A DNA stretch of 64,000 nt from Selaginella moellendorffii (Eukaryota; Streptophyta; Lycopodiopsida; Selaginellales; Selaginellaceae), in NCBI RefSeq assembly GCF_000143415.4, contig NW_003314371.1:136480-200479 (forward strand), written 5' to 3'. Positions 34,553 through 47,934 of the stretch are shown here, piece after piece. The notes under the pieces are model-generated. The model made no database searches. It was not told the DNA's origin and saw only the letters and a program-made list of their open reading frames with translations. The position numbers and the translations under genes were made by a program. How positions within the stretch are numbered: position 1 is the first letter of the stretch; every line of letters starts with the position of its first letter.

Positions 34553-36325
34553 CTAGGTTGCAGTGACTTTGTTGTCAACTTCTTCCGGAGTACTGTCAGT
34601 GGCAGTGGCTGTGTCTTCTTCGGATTGAGCTGCAGTTTCATCAACTTCCAGGTTCTCGTTCTGCGTGGCCTCTTCTCCAGCGGTGTCGAATTCTGGTGGT
34701 TCGGCCGCGGCTTCTGCCGCTGCTGCCGCTTCTGCCGCCGCCTCTGCCATCGCTGCCGCTGCCTCGGCTGCTGCAGCTCGACTCACGGCTGAGGCCATCG
34801 CCGGAGACGCGCGCATTGCCTCCCAGCACTCCCTTTCCATCTCCACGAGCTGCCGGCACACGTCCAGGGCCGTCGTTACATTCCTCTTAAAGTTGAAGCG
34901 GTATCCCATCCAGTCTGTGCTCGCGGGCTTGATGACTTTCGCCAGGATGTCGAAGCCATTTGTGTCGATGTTGTAGAGTATAGCGTCCTGGAAAGGAAGT
35001 TTTGGTTATCTGACTAAGAAAACGGATCTTCTTACGTCCACTTTGACGTGCCGATAAACCATGCAGAAGACCTTGAGGGTGAACCTTCTCGATTCGGTCT
35101 GGTTTATGCCCTCCACGAGACCAGAGAACAAGGTGGCTGCAACGAAAGGTTCCTGTCAAAACGAACTATCCATCTACAGAGTTTTCTTACAGAGGGCATG
35201 AGTGTTTGGAGCAAGTCCCAGCTCTACTTCGTGTTTGGCCCCAAGCAAGTCCACGTAAACGATTGATCTAGCAGGAAAGAAAACGGTAAGAATGGACGAA
35301 ACCAAGTAGAAAGGACTATACTTTGGGCGAAATAGATAGATTGATAGCTCACTAGCGGGGTCTAGAAGCTTTGTTCGAGCTTCGAATTGCGAGGCGAGCA
35401 ATTTCTCTGACGCTTCAAAGAGAGGACCGAGTGCTTGACCACCGAGCTCCACAACCTCTTTAGCAGCTGTGTTTATAGACGAGAGAGCTTCCTTTACTCT
35501 GCTCACCTACAAAAACGTTAAGTCAAGATAATGAAGTCTCAAGAACAAACGATTTTACCTCACTGTCTTCGGCAAATCCCATTACACCAGTCAAGATGAT
35601 ATGAGGAGGAACCTACAGAAAAAAAAAAAAGCCAAAAAACTTCCAGCGATTCCCAAGTGATTCGCTTACCTTACCCAGAAGCCTTATAGTTTCCATAAGA
35701 GAAGGAGGATCGGTATGACCGACGAAGAGCGTCGCGTTGCTATCAACTACAAGATCCTACACAAGGAAAAATAAAATAAAATTGGATAGAAACCAAATGA
35801 CCGCTTACCAGTTTGTGAGCCTTGTCTTCCTTCGTCAAGCAAACATAAGGCTTTGTGAAGAATCCAAACTGGACAATCGAGGCGTGGAGCTTCTCGTCCC
35901 TGGATCACATTTTGTTTCTCTAAGTTGAAAGGGGAAAACCAAGAGAAAGAACAAGGAGAGTACCTCTTGGCTGCTCGAGCTCTCGTGACGAGCTGACAAC
36001 GCCATTGCGATGACAAGATGTTCTAAGAGAAAAAGAAAATGCAGCATTGGAAATCGATTCGCATTGCTTACTGCTACGCACTTTAGCTCTCCCAACGAAT
36101 GTGATGAGATCTGGATTGCCCAAGCTCTGGTGGTACTCGAAAAACTCTTTCATCATCTTCGCTTTGTATTCCAGGCTCTTGCTGCCATAGCTCCGCCGCT
36201 GGCTCACTGCAGCGCCACAAATCGCTCAAGAACACTCTCCCAGAGCCTCGGATCTCAAAATGCGCACCTGTCGCGGCTGAATCTTTCCATCGCTTCCATA
36301 GCTCCTCGCTCCTCCTACGCAACAT
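34553..36325 (-). CDS. Protein of unknown function, Ala-rich C-terminus (423 aa)
   Basis: I do not recognise the family. Ten exons keep one reading phase: 36268-36325, 36082-36206, 35964-36022, 35809-35899, 35670-35756, 35559-35612, 35322-35506, 35191-35267, 35036-35136 and 34553-34987. The start is basic (MLRRRSEELWKRWK), which could be an organelle-targeting presequence. The middle is mixed alpha/beta with YVCLTKEDKAHKL and VDSNATLFVGHTDPP segments. An amphipathic helical part follows (about residues 160-215). The last 60 residues are Ala/Glu low complexity. The Ala tract is GC-repeat-like at DNA level. The gene is tail-to-tail with the PHIP1-like gene (72 bp apart) and lies just downstream of NSF on the same strand. 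The many short, phase-consistent exons argue that it is real. Confidence 0.75.
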
Positions 36326-36390
36326 AGAAGAACCCTAAAACCCTAGGTAGTAGCCTCCAAAAAACTATACATTGGAAAAGAAAAATGCCT

Positions 36391-39665
<3,275 letters not shown>

Positions 39666-39852
39666 TCCAGATCCGCGATGCGAAGAACCCTAGACCCTCT
39701 GGAAACGCGGTATAAGAAGAATCCAACGGCTGGGATTCAATAGGCACCAGAATATCCCAAAAGCATCTTTTATTTATTAAATCTCACTCCCGACGAAAGC
39801 ATTTTTAGGTTTCTTCAAAAATTCTAGCGCTAGATCCGATCGATCCGCTCCC

Positions 39853-40650
39853 ATGGATTCAGGGCAGGGAGGGAAGCTCAATAGATTCCTGCGCAGCTGT
39901 GGATTTGGCGGCGCCGCGAGGCAGCACCATTCGTCCCAGACAGGGGCGGCTTCAGCGACAGCGGCGGCGAGCGCTTCGGCAAGAAATCCATGGGACGATT
40001 GCTTGGAATGCCCGGTTTGCTGGGAGAATTTCAATGGCGGCGACCACACGCCTTACGTTCTCTTCTGTGGCCACACCCTGTGCAAGACGTGCTTGATGGG
40101 CCTCCAGTGGGGGACGATCAAGCCACTCCAGCTCCAGCTCCCTCTCCTCGTCCCGTGCCCCTGGTGCCAGTTCCTCACGCTCCGCCTCTCCTGGAAGGGA
40201 GGCCGCCTCAAATTCCCGGCGAAGAACTTCTTCCTCCTCTCCATCGTCGAGGCCGCGAGGGGCAGCTCCTCGGCCGCTACCACCGAGTGCTCCAAGCCGG
40301 AGGATCACGTCCCGGCGAGCCGGAGGCTGGACAAGGGCGCCTGGAGGATGAGCGACGTGTGGCAGATCGGGCTTAACTTGCAGCAGCGCCGGGTCTGGCA
40401 CGAGATCGTCCACGACGAGTGGAATGCCGACCAGGTGTTGAAGCTCATCCGGCTGATCGCCCAGGTGATCTCCAAGCTGCCACCGATGATCTTGCTGCTC
40501 TTCCTGGTGTTTTACGTCCTGCCCTTCAGCGCTCTCGTGCTGGTGCTCTACAGCTTGGTGACGCTGGTCTTCGCGGTGCCTTGCTACCTGGTGCTCTACT
40601 TCTCGTATCCGGGCATGCAGTGGCTGGCCCGAGAGATTGTTGCTGCTTGA
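39853..40650 (+). CDS. RING-finger protein with C-terminal membrane segments
   Basis: A single-exon frame of 265 residues. The RING motif is CPVCWENF, then CGHTLCKTC and a CPWC pair (about residues 54-105), a C3HC4-type RING with an unusually long loop before the last Cys pair. Residues about 210-255 are strongly hydrophobic (PPMILLLFLVFYVLPFSALV onward) with at least two potential membrane helices. It is probably an E3 ubiquitin ligase anchored in an endomembrane. Plants have families of such short RING proteins with this tail, but I cannot name the member. It is divergently placed next to NSF, with CTAGATCC-rich leader sequence. Confidence 0.85.
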   Translation: MDSGQGGKLNRFLRSCGFGGAARQHHSSQTGAASATAAASASARNPWDDCLECPVCWENFNGGDHTPYVLFCGHTLCKTCLMGLQWGTIKPLQLQLPLLVPCPWCQFLTLRLSWKGGRLKFPAKNFFLLSIVEAARGSSSAATTECSKPEDHVPASRRLDKGAWRMSDVWQIGLNLQQRRVWHEIVHDEWNADQVLKLIRLIAQVISKLPPMILLLFLVFYVLPFSALVLVLYSLVTLVFAVPCYLVLYFSYPGMQWLAREIVAA

Positions 40651-40749
40651 CTCGTAGGAGGATTTTTTAGTCGAGAGGTACGTATGGCTGTAAAAAAATT
40701 CTTACTGCTTTGAATGATGTCTGGAAAACGATTCCTTCGTACCGATTGT

Positions 40750-42267
40750 TTAATCCAGATAAGCGATTCCCGAGAACACTGGTTTCGCAGGTCCGGTCAT
40801 ATAGACGTGGTTGTTTGCTTCTTTCCACTCTATCTCCAGTGGACCACCCGGAAGATCGACAACGCATCTCTAGGATACCTTGCGTGAGTGCCATGAAATG
40901 TGAGGTAGACAGTACGTACCCTTTGTGCTCGTCCTTCCAAGACTGCCGCTACTACGACAGCGCAAGCTCCAGTTCCACAGGCCAAGGTCGGACCTACAAC
41001 ATACAGTATAATATCAGATTCAAAGCTATGGTACCATGTTCACGAATTTTACCTGCGCCTCTCTCCCACACTCTCATCCTGAGGTGAGTATCGGACAACA
41101 CTTGGATAAACTCTGGATGTTTAAGGCCAATGATGTAATCGATTCGTCAACTTCATGAAAGAAACGCTCACCAGTATTTGTTCTTGCAGGAAAAACCTCA
41201 TGGTGCTCGAAAAGAGGTCCAATCTTCTCCAAGGGCAGCTTATTCACCTCGAGATCCTGGATAGAGATGGGAATAAGGAAATGAGAAGCATTCAAACATG
41301 TTTGATTACCCCTTTAGCATCTTGCTCCCCAAATGTCACACAGTGTGGATTACCCATGCTCACGCAAGTGACGAGCCAGGTTCTTCCATCCACAACCAGC
41401 GGTTGCTTCACTACTGCGCCATCGGCATTAACCGGAAGCTTTGTGGGAACCTCGGCACCTTTCAGCGTAGGAGGTCCCATATCCACTGCAACCTGTGGAT
41501 TGAATTAGTCCCAGCGCATGGAAACTAGACTACATGAAAGCTAGAGTACCTGTCCATCAGGACGAAGCTCGGGAATAATTGTTCCAGCAAGAGTGTGTAT
41601 CTTGTAGCTGTAAGGTAAGTTCTTGTAAGAACAAAGACAAAAGAAAACCAAAGGACGTGATCAAACCTTCGAGGTTCTAGAGTTCCTTCCAGCCGTGCCA
41701 CGAAACGAGCCATGCAACGAATCCCATTTCCACACATCTAGAGAGAACCAAGAACACAAGACAATCGCTAAAAAGAGTCAACTCTCATTCACCTCTGGCT
41801 CACTGCCGTCGGAGTTGTAGATTCGCATGGAGTAGTCGCAGCCTTGGGTTCCCGGCATAGCAAAGATGACACCATCGCCTCCCACACCAAAGTTTCGATC
41901 GCAGAGCTTGATCGCATCCTCCGGAGAAACTTTTGGAGCCGAGGAATCACGATTGTCGACCTGGACATCCGGATAAGAACACTCACAACACAACACACAC
42001 CACGCATACCAATATGAAATCGTTTCCCAGGCCATGATACTTAACGAAATCGAGCGTTCGCTGCTGGAGCGACGAAGAAGAGCGCATCGATTCCAAACGC
42101 GATCGCTCCTGGACAACAGCGTGCGCCAGAGCCACGGCTTTCAATCTGGATCCACGCTGCGACAAGAACACCCTAGATCCAGAGCTACATCTCCTTCCCA
42201 GCGGCGACAATCGCGAAAATCCCTGGCATTGCGCTGCACCAGCATTCTGGGCGCAAGCCGCCGCCAT
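40750..42267 (-). CDS. DAPF: Diaminopimelate epimerase, plastid
   Basis: Nine exons (42010-42267, 41793-41960, 41667-41737, 41550-41607, 41310-41492, 41172-41256, 41053-41112, 40920-40993, 40750-40869) give 358 residues. It converts LL- to meso-diaminopimelate, the penultimate step of plant lysine synthesis. Both catalytic Cys are present in their signatures, MCGNGIRC and [18 protein letters not shown] and GDGVIFA are also typical. The N-terminal 70 residues are Ser/Ala/Arg-rich, as in a chloroplast transit peptide. I chose ATG 42267; the in-frame TTG upstream is not a plausible start. It ends about 100 bp from the end of the convergent RING gene. Confidence 0.95.
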
Positions 42268-42388
42268 GGAAGAAGAGAATGACCTAGAACTAGAAAAATA
42301 TTTTAAACACAAGACTCTTTCTATTAGAATTTCATCGATCGAGAAGGCTACATAGAAATCCCAATCCCAAAATTTCGCCAGGGTCTCT

Positions 42389-42711
42389 TCATCTCAGCCT
42401 TCTAGCTTCTCTTTCGGACTCGAGCAGCGTGAGGATGTCACCTACACAAGAAATTTGCCCCAAAGATCAATCTTCGATTCGATCGAGAGGATCGAGAGCT
42501 TACCTTCGCGGATCGGCCCCTTGACATTGCGCATGATGAGACGATTCTGGTCGTCCAGGAACTTCACCCGGACTTGGGTCACTTGCCCGCGAGATCCCGT
42601 CCTGCCGATCACCTTGGTCACAATTGCGAGCTTCACTGGCTGATCCTGTAAGAAACAAGCACGAAATCGTCAAATCCAGCTCTAGCTTTCCTATCCATCC
42701 TCACAGACCAT
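42389..42711 (-). CDS. RPS28: 40S ribosomal protein eS28
   Basis: Three exons: the first contains only the ATG (42709-42711), then 42504-42645 and 42389-42441. Together they give 65 residues, the usual length. The sequence is nearly invariant for the family, for example [19 protein letters not shown] and [11 protein letters not shown], ending in EREARRLR. It is a component of the small cytosolic ribosomal subunit near the mRNA exit channel. Putting the start codon alone in exon 1 is deduced from the donor directly after ATG and the in-frame acceptor at 42646. A telo-box AACCCTAA lies in the leader (about 42747), typical for plant ribosomal protein genes. Confidence 0.95.
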
Positions 42712-42854
42712 GGCGCGGCGCTTGCTGTTTCCGGCGGCTCTCAAGAACCCTAAAACTCTTTAGCTAGGGCTTTAGAACTACCGTTGGATTGGAATCGCTT
42801 TAACGGTGGAAAACGGCATATTCTTTCTTCTCTTCTTTCTAACCCTAGATCGTT
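42712..42854. promoter_or_regulatory. Compact bidirectional promoter (eS28 / SKA2-like)
   Basis: 143 bp lie between the start codons of the two divergent genes, with AACCCTAAAA at about 42747 and CTAACCCTAG at about 42840. Telo-boxes of this kind are common in promoters of plant ribosomal and cell-cycle genes. Confidence 0.6.
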
Positions 42855-43497
42855 ATGGCGTTCTCCGCGGCCGCTGGACGAGGCGTCTGGGCGGAGAATG
42901 CTGTCGATACGCTCGCCGCGCACTTCGATCGAGCTCACAACTCGCTTCTGGTATGATTTCCAGAGCTACATTTGGATTTCTCGCGAAGTGGCGCTTGATT
43001 ACAGCTGATTCAATACAGATTGGACGAGGAGCTCAGCCGAATCTACGGGAATGACGATGTAAGCCGCCGATCCCTTGCGCATTGGTTCTCAAACCGCGGA
43101 AATTCCAGGTAAACCCGATGAAGATCCAAGCACGCTTGAATAAGCTCCAGGAGGAGCTCCCTGTGTTGGAAGCCGAGTGTAAGAGGCTTCTGGCCGCCAA
43201 GCAGGTATGCTAGACATCTCTCAATCCCGCGATCACTGCCAAGCATCTCATGGAATTTCTCTTCACAGGAGTTTATAGAGCAAACGGTTGGCTCACTCCT
43301 TCACAACAAAGCCACACTGGAATCTTTGCAAGCCCGGGCTGGCACTGCCACAAACAACGAAGACGTCGACCAGCCGGACGAATCATCGGCCCAATCGCTC
43401 GGGAAGGTACTCAAGCTTGCCGTGAAAGAAAAATTACTTGCAAGTGCTCTTCTCATGATAGATTCTCAAAGAATGGAAAGAACTCAAGCCCCTGTGA
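42855..43497 (+). CDS. SKA2 (FAM33A)-like kinetochore protein
   Basis: Five exons (42855-42950, 43005-43058, 43109-43204, 43269-43406, 43462-43497) give 139 residues with consistent phases. The protein is largely helical and coiled-coil: NPMKIQARLNKLQEELP, ECKRLLAAKQEFIEQ and HNKATLESLQARAG, with a short terminal ILKEWKELKPL. Plant SKA2-like proteins share the AR-hxxLQxELP and CxxLLxAKQ pattern. The SKA complex links kinetochores to spindle microtubules. The gene is divergent from eS28, with 143 bp between start codons and a telo-box (CTAACCCTAG) just before the start. Orthology is moderate because coiled coils align loosely. Confidence 0.65.
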
Positions 43498-43697
43498 GCG
43501 GCTCTACCAGGTAAGAACTACGAACTTCCAGCTGGCTAGCTCCAACTCTCATTTTTTCGTGCCAGATTCTCGGAGAATACGAGCCATTGTGAGATGGAAC
43601 TCCAAGTAAGAAGCTTTCGTTTAAGTTCGTAAAGGCTGCCTGTGCTAACTCTTTCACCAAGGAAATTACAATTCGACTCCACAACTCTATATCTTAT

Positions 43698-46600
43698 CTA
43701 TCTAGTCTTGAACCTCTTGGCCGGAGGAGCTTTGGGAGAAGCTCTCGTCTTACCAGTCATCTTAGCCTTCCTCCTCCTCCTCTCGTCCTCGCTATCCGAC
43801 TCGTCTCCCTTCTCCTTGTCCTCCTTGGACGCCTTCGCCTCTAGCTCGTCCCAGCTCATGCCTTCTTCCTCGTCACTGTCCGCCTCCTCCTCCTCATCGT
43901 CCTCCGACTCCACCACCGACTCGTCGTCCGAGCCCTCGTCCTCGGACTCGGACGGCTCCTCCAGGTCGCTCGGCTCGTACCCCTTGTCCGACTCCTCCGA
44001 CTTCTCCGACTCCGAGTCGGACGCCTCCATGTTGAGAAACTCCCACCCGCCATCGTCAATGAACTTCTTGGGGTCGTCCAGGATGGTCTTGAGAATAGGC
44101 CGCCAGTTGAGATTCATCCTACTCTCGTAGTACTTGATTGCCATGGAGTTGAGCCACTCCTTGATGTTGTCCAGCGACGTGGACGGGATGGCGTCGATGC
44201 GCAGCACGTCCTTCTTGAAGTCCTTGAAGATGATGGCCATGTCGAAGGCTTTTTGAGCGAAGCCAACTCTCTCCAGGTTGACAAGCTCGATGTCCTCCAC
44301 CGTCACCACCAGGAACGGGAACTCGATCAGCTCCACCAGGCACTTGACCGTCGGCACAATGAACGCCGACGTCTTGTTCGGCACCCCGTGGAAGCCAAGC
44401 TCCCGGAACGGGATATCAAACTCGAGGCCGTAGTTCCTGAGCGCCGGCTGCTCCCACAGGTCCGTCACCTTCTTCACGAACACCTCAAACTCCTTGTTGA
44501 GCTTGTTCTTCCGCTCCCTCTCCGCCTGCTCCTCCTCAATCTCGTCCGGATCGAAGTGCGACCGCCTACTACCACCGACGTTTTGTACGCCGTCCATCAC
44601 CTCCACGAAGAACTGTACGTCCTTGGCCTTCTTGTTCCCGACCATGATGTGGTTGTGGAGGTGGAAGTGCAACAAGGTGATCATCTCCTTCTCGGCCGGC
44701 TGGAAGAATGCGTGCCTGATATTCCTGTAGAGGATGTCCACCGTCTCCTCGGCCTTCATGGTGGAGTACCGGAGCCCGTTGACGTGAGCCTCGAGCGTCC
44801 CCCGCCTCCTCTTTCGACCGGCAAACGGTGGCCGTATCCACAGATCCGACAGCCGGATGGCCTTCCCCTTGGAGATCTGGAGCTTCTCCTGGGTGACGAG
44901 CGTCGCCCGCTCCGCCTTCTCGGACTCCCTCTGAGAGACTTGCCGCTTCAGCGTCTTCATCATCTGGACGATCTGCGTCGAGTGCTTGATGTCGCTCGTC
45001 CGGAAAGAGATCTCCTTGAGATATATCATGTGCGGGAACTTCTGGAAAGGGACGTCGTTCGTAGTGAACCCGGCTCCAGGGACGTTGAAGATGATCCGGA
45101 TGATGGAGGAGTTGAGGTCCTGGTGATTGTTGATGGTCCTCACAGTCGCGATGTGGAAAGGAACCATGATACCGTAGATTGGAAGCAGCACGGCTTCGTT
45201 CTTCTGGTCGACCTGGATCATCAGCTCGCGGCTGAATGGAAGCTCGTCCACGTTTCGGTACGCAGTCATCTCCCCGGACGACTTAACCATGTTGTGGCCT
45301 TCTCCATGGCCGAAGGCACCCGCCGCCAGCCTTCTCGCGGTCTCCTCGTTCTTCTTGAGCGCGAGCTCTGCCTGCATCTGCCGCCGCTGGTCCTCCTTGG
45401 TCATTTCCTGGTTGTCCGACCGGAGAGCCGTCTTCACGTAAACAGGCTCAGCACCATTCGAAGCCGGCTTCGACCTCGGCCTTTCCTCGGGCTCCTCATC
45501 ACCGTCTTTGAACGAGTACGCAATGTCCTGGAAGGCTTTCGAGGACAGTGATGTCACCACATCGGGCCCCTTGTCACGAACAACGATGGTATCAGCGAGA
45601 AGAAGCCCGTAAGTCCGCGTCTTCGGATTGGAAGACTTGATCTCCAGATTTTGCAAGCCGATGTTTACGTTAAAAACCATGCCCGCCTTGATCACCTTCT
45701 CGTTCCTGGGATTCAAGCTCAGCCCGGATTCCCTGTACTCGATCCCAATGCCTGCTCCAGCTGATCTCGTCAAGAACGACGACAGCTCCGGTGCCTCACG
45801 CTCCAAAGTGGTAGCAGCAGCCTTGTACACCGCCGACATCAAGTTCCCAGGCCTCAGAGCGTTTATAGCCGCCTCTTGAGCTTTCAAAAGTGCCTTGTAC
45901 GCTTTCTCCTGGCTGGTGTCCGCGTCAATGAGATACGTCCTGGCCACATTGGAGCAGTACATGTTGTAGCGACCCCCAAGAGCGCAGATGATCACCGCAG
46001 TTGCGTCGTAGTAAAGTGGATCCTCGTTGCTCTGCGCGCTCGCCTTGAGATCAAACACTCCACCGCTCTGGAAGATTGGCGGGTAGCAGACGTCGGCACC
46101 CTCCGCCTTGAGCTTCATCTTCAGCTTCCCTGGAGGATCCAGCATCACATTCTCCGTCTCTTCCATCAGCTCGGCGTGAGTCATGCGCTTCTCCTCGTCG
46201 ATGACATGCTCCAGCTTCGGCACAACGAACGTCTTCATGGCCGTCGCGCTCAGGTACGCCGCCTTCTTCACGTTGTTGATCTCGCTCTCGTCCTTGACGG
46301 CAAACATCTCGCACAAGCCGGCAGCAACGTCCACTTTCTCGAGCCGGGAGGACGAGAGGAGCTCGTCCCACTTCTCCATGAAACTCCCCTCCGTCTTCTC
46401 TTTCGCAAGAACCCCCAGGACCGGGGACCGAGACTGCGCCTTCACCGTGTCGAGGATCTCGAGCATCTGGGGGCCACCGTCTTCACTCCTGAGCTTCACG
46501 TGAAGAACCACGTCCACGCCGCACGACGTCCTGGCCGGCCGCTGGAGCTCCTCCAGGATCTTCACTTTCTTCTGGCTGCACAAGAAGTGGAGAGCTCCCT

Positions 46601-46868
46601 GGACGAACACCATGAGGGTGTCTGGAAACTCGTATCCCAGCATCCAGATGTTCAATGCCGACGATTTGAGGTAGCGAAGCTCGGACGCCTCGGCCCTGGG
46701 CGGCGTGAAGACCGCCACCGCGTCGGCCCCGCCCCAAAGCTCGTTCTTTTCGTCCGCCCAGCATTTGTAGAAGATGTTGAGCCGCTTCACGAAATCGTCG
46801 ATGTTGATGTCGTAGCCGCTGTCATTGGCCTTGCTCTTGGCGTCGCCGCCATTTCTCGAGTCCGCCAT
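43698..46868 (-). CDS. SPT16: FACT histone chaperone subunit SPT16
   Basis: A single uninterrupted frame of 1056 residues, the usual plant SPT16 length. Order: N-terminal aminopeptidase-P-like domain (about 1-450; without metal ligands in this family), linker, SPT16 middle domains (about 530-930, with RPPFAGRKRRRGTLEAHVNG and a tandem PH-like part), and a long acidic tail rich in Asp/Glu/Ser ending with a basic KAPPAKRFK segment. FACT (SPT16 with SSRP1) removes and re-deposits H2A-H2B during transcription and replication. I chose ATG 46868; the four residues before it would need a TTG start. The coding region has no intron, unlike most neighbours, and its GC-rich codons generate a long antisense shadow frame. 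Confidence 0.97.
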   Translation of the reverse strand: MADSRNGGDAKSKANDSGYDINIDDFVKRLNIFYKCWADEKNELWGGADAVAVFTPPRAEASELRYLKSSALNIWMLGYEFPDTLMVFVQGALHFLCSQKKVKILEELQRPARTSCGVDVVLHVKLRSEDGGPQMLEILDTVKAQSRSPVLGVLAKEKTEGSFMEKWDELLSSSRLEKVDVAAGLCEMFAVKDESEINNVKKAAYLSATAMKTFVVPKLEHVIDEEKRMTHAELMEETENVMLDPPGKLKMKLKAEGADVCYPPIFQSGGVFDLKASAQSNEDPLYYDATAVIICALGGRYNMYCSNVARTYLIDADTSQEKAYKALLKAQEAAINALRPGNLMSAVYKAAATTLEREAPELSSFLTRSAGAGIGIEYRESGLSLNPRNEKVIKAGMVFNVNIGLQNLEIKSSNPKTRTYGLLLADTIVVRDKGPDVVTSLSSKAFQDIAYSFKDGDEEPEERPRSKPASNGAEPVYVKTALRSDNQEMTKEDQRRQMQAELALKKNEETARRLAAGAFGHGEGHNMVKSSGEMTAYRNVDELPFSRELMIQVDQKNEAVLLPIYGIMVPFHIATVRTINNHQDLNSSIIRIIFNVPGAGFTTNDVPFQKFPHMIYLKEISFRTSDIKHSTQIVQMMKTLKRQVSQRESEKAERATLVTQEKLQISKGKAIRLSDLWIRPPFAGRKRRRGTLEAHVNGLRYSTMKAEETVDILYRNIRHAFFQPAEKEMITLLHFHLHNHIMVGNKKAKDVQFFVEVMDGVQNVGGSRRSHFDPDEIEEEQAERERKNKLNKEFEVFVKKVTDLWEQPALRNYGLEFDIPFRELGFHGVPNKTSAFIVPTVKCLVELIEFPFLVVTVEDIELVNLERVGFAQKAFDMAIIFKDFKKDVLRIDAIPSTSLDNIKEWLNSMAIKYYESRMNLNWRPILKTILDDPKKFIDDGGWEFLNMEASDSESEKSEESDKGYEPSDLEEPSESEDEGSDDESVVESEDDEEEEADSDEEEGMSWDELEAKASKEDKEKGDESDSEDERRRRKAKMTGKTRASPKAPPAKRFKTR

Positions 46869-47934
46869 GGCCGCCGCCAAGAAACCCTGCGCTTGCCCTC
46901 TTCAGCCAGCTAGGGTAATACGCGAGTGCCCGCGAGATCAGCCCCACGGCGCTGGAATAAGTCCGCAAAGAAGGCAATGATCGATCAGCACGGGGCCATT
47001 GCGAGCGCGGAACAAGGGAGCGATTACCTCAGCGCGCTCGCGGTCTCCCCATCGTCCCCTCTCGCTTCTCTTCGGCGCACCAACGAAAGAACCCTAAAGT
47101 TTTGGGGCATTTAAATCGCATTAAGTCCAGGGGCGGGAGCTCCGCAACGGACGGCCAGGATGAGGCCGCCCGTCCACTAGGGTTTTAAACTGCGCCGCTA
47201 TCATCGAACGACAGGATCGATCTGTAAGTTCTTCGCTCCCGCCGCATTGCCTGCGCTGTCTGGTTTTGCCACGGACGTGATGAATCGATTAGATGTGTCA
47301 AGCGGCTTCCTGGCCGCTAATGAGCTCAACCCTTTCGAGGCATATCCATTCATTCCTGATCCGTCTATCACTTGCATTTCCTTTTCTTGTTGCGAAGAAT
47401 CGATTTGCTGTGTGCTCGATGTATCGAAATCGAAGCTAGAACTTTTCTGTGAATGTGATGAATTGCGAAGAATTGATCTACTGTGTGTGCTCCATGTATC
47501 AAAGCTAGAACTTTTCTGTGGCGAAAGTGATGAATCGATTAGATGTGTCAAGCGGCCTATGGCTGTTGATGGACTTAAACCTTTGAGGCATATCCATTCA
47601 TTCCTGATCTGCCAGTAAAGAGTTATGTTTGTGATAGATCAATTGCTTCGTTCTCTTCATGCTCTAGTTCTTGCATCAATTCCTGACAAGCTCTAAGGAG
47701 CATTCTTAGGAAAGATAGCGTTTTTTACAAACTTGGGCATAGTTTTTATTGATTGTTCGTTACCATTTTTCTTGTACTTAGATAAATCGGTCGAATGCTT
47801 TTTCTTTGTCTTCATGCTCTAGTTCTTCTTGCATGAATTCCTTAGAAGCTCTTAGGAGCATTCTTTCTCTAGGAAAGATAGCGTTTTACAAGATACTCAC
47901 AAGTGGTTTTCTTCTTCTTTTCCTAGTGTTATGA
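46869..47934. other. Divergent intergenic region with nested duplications
   Basis: Contains the SPT16 promoter side with a telo-box (AACCCTAAAG at about 47090). About 47275-47375 is repeated at about 47525-47615 (both with GATGAATCGATTAGATGTGT). A shorter CTAGAACTTTTCTGTG repeat occurs at about 47438 and 47506. About 47655-47725 is repeated at about 47805-47890 (GGAAAGATAGCGTTTT). The end, TTTTCCTAG at about 47920, looks like an intron acceptor in the leader of the HARBI1-like gene. Confidence 0.6.

Noticed and set aside
44253-45551. Plus-strand frame of 432 codons
   Set aside because: It is the antisense shadow of the SPT16 gene, produced by GC-rich third positions, and is His/Leu/Arg-rich without domains.
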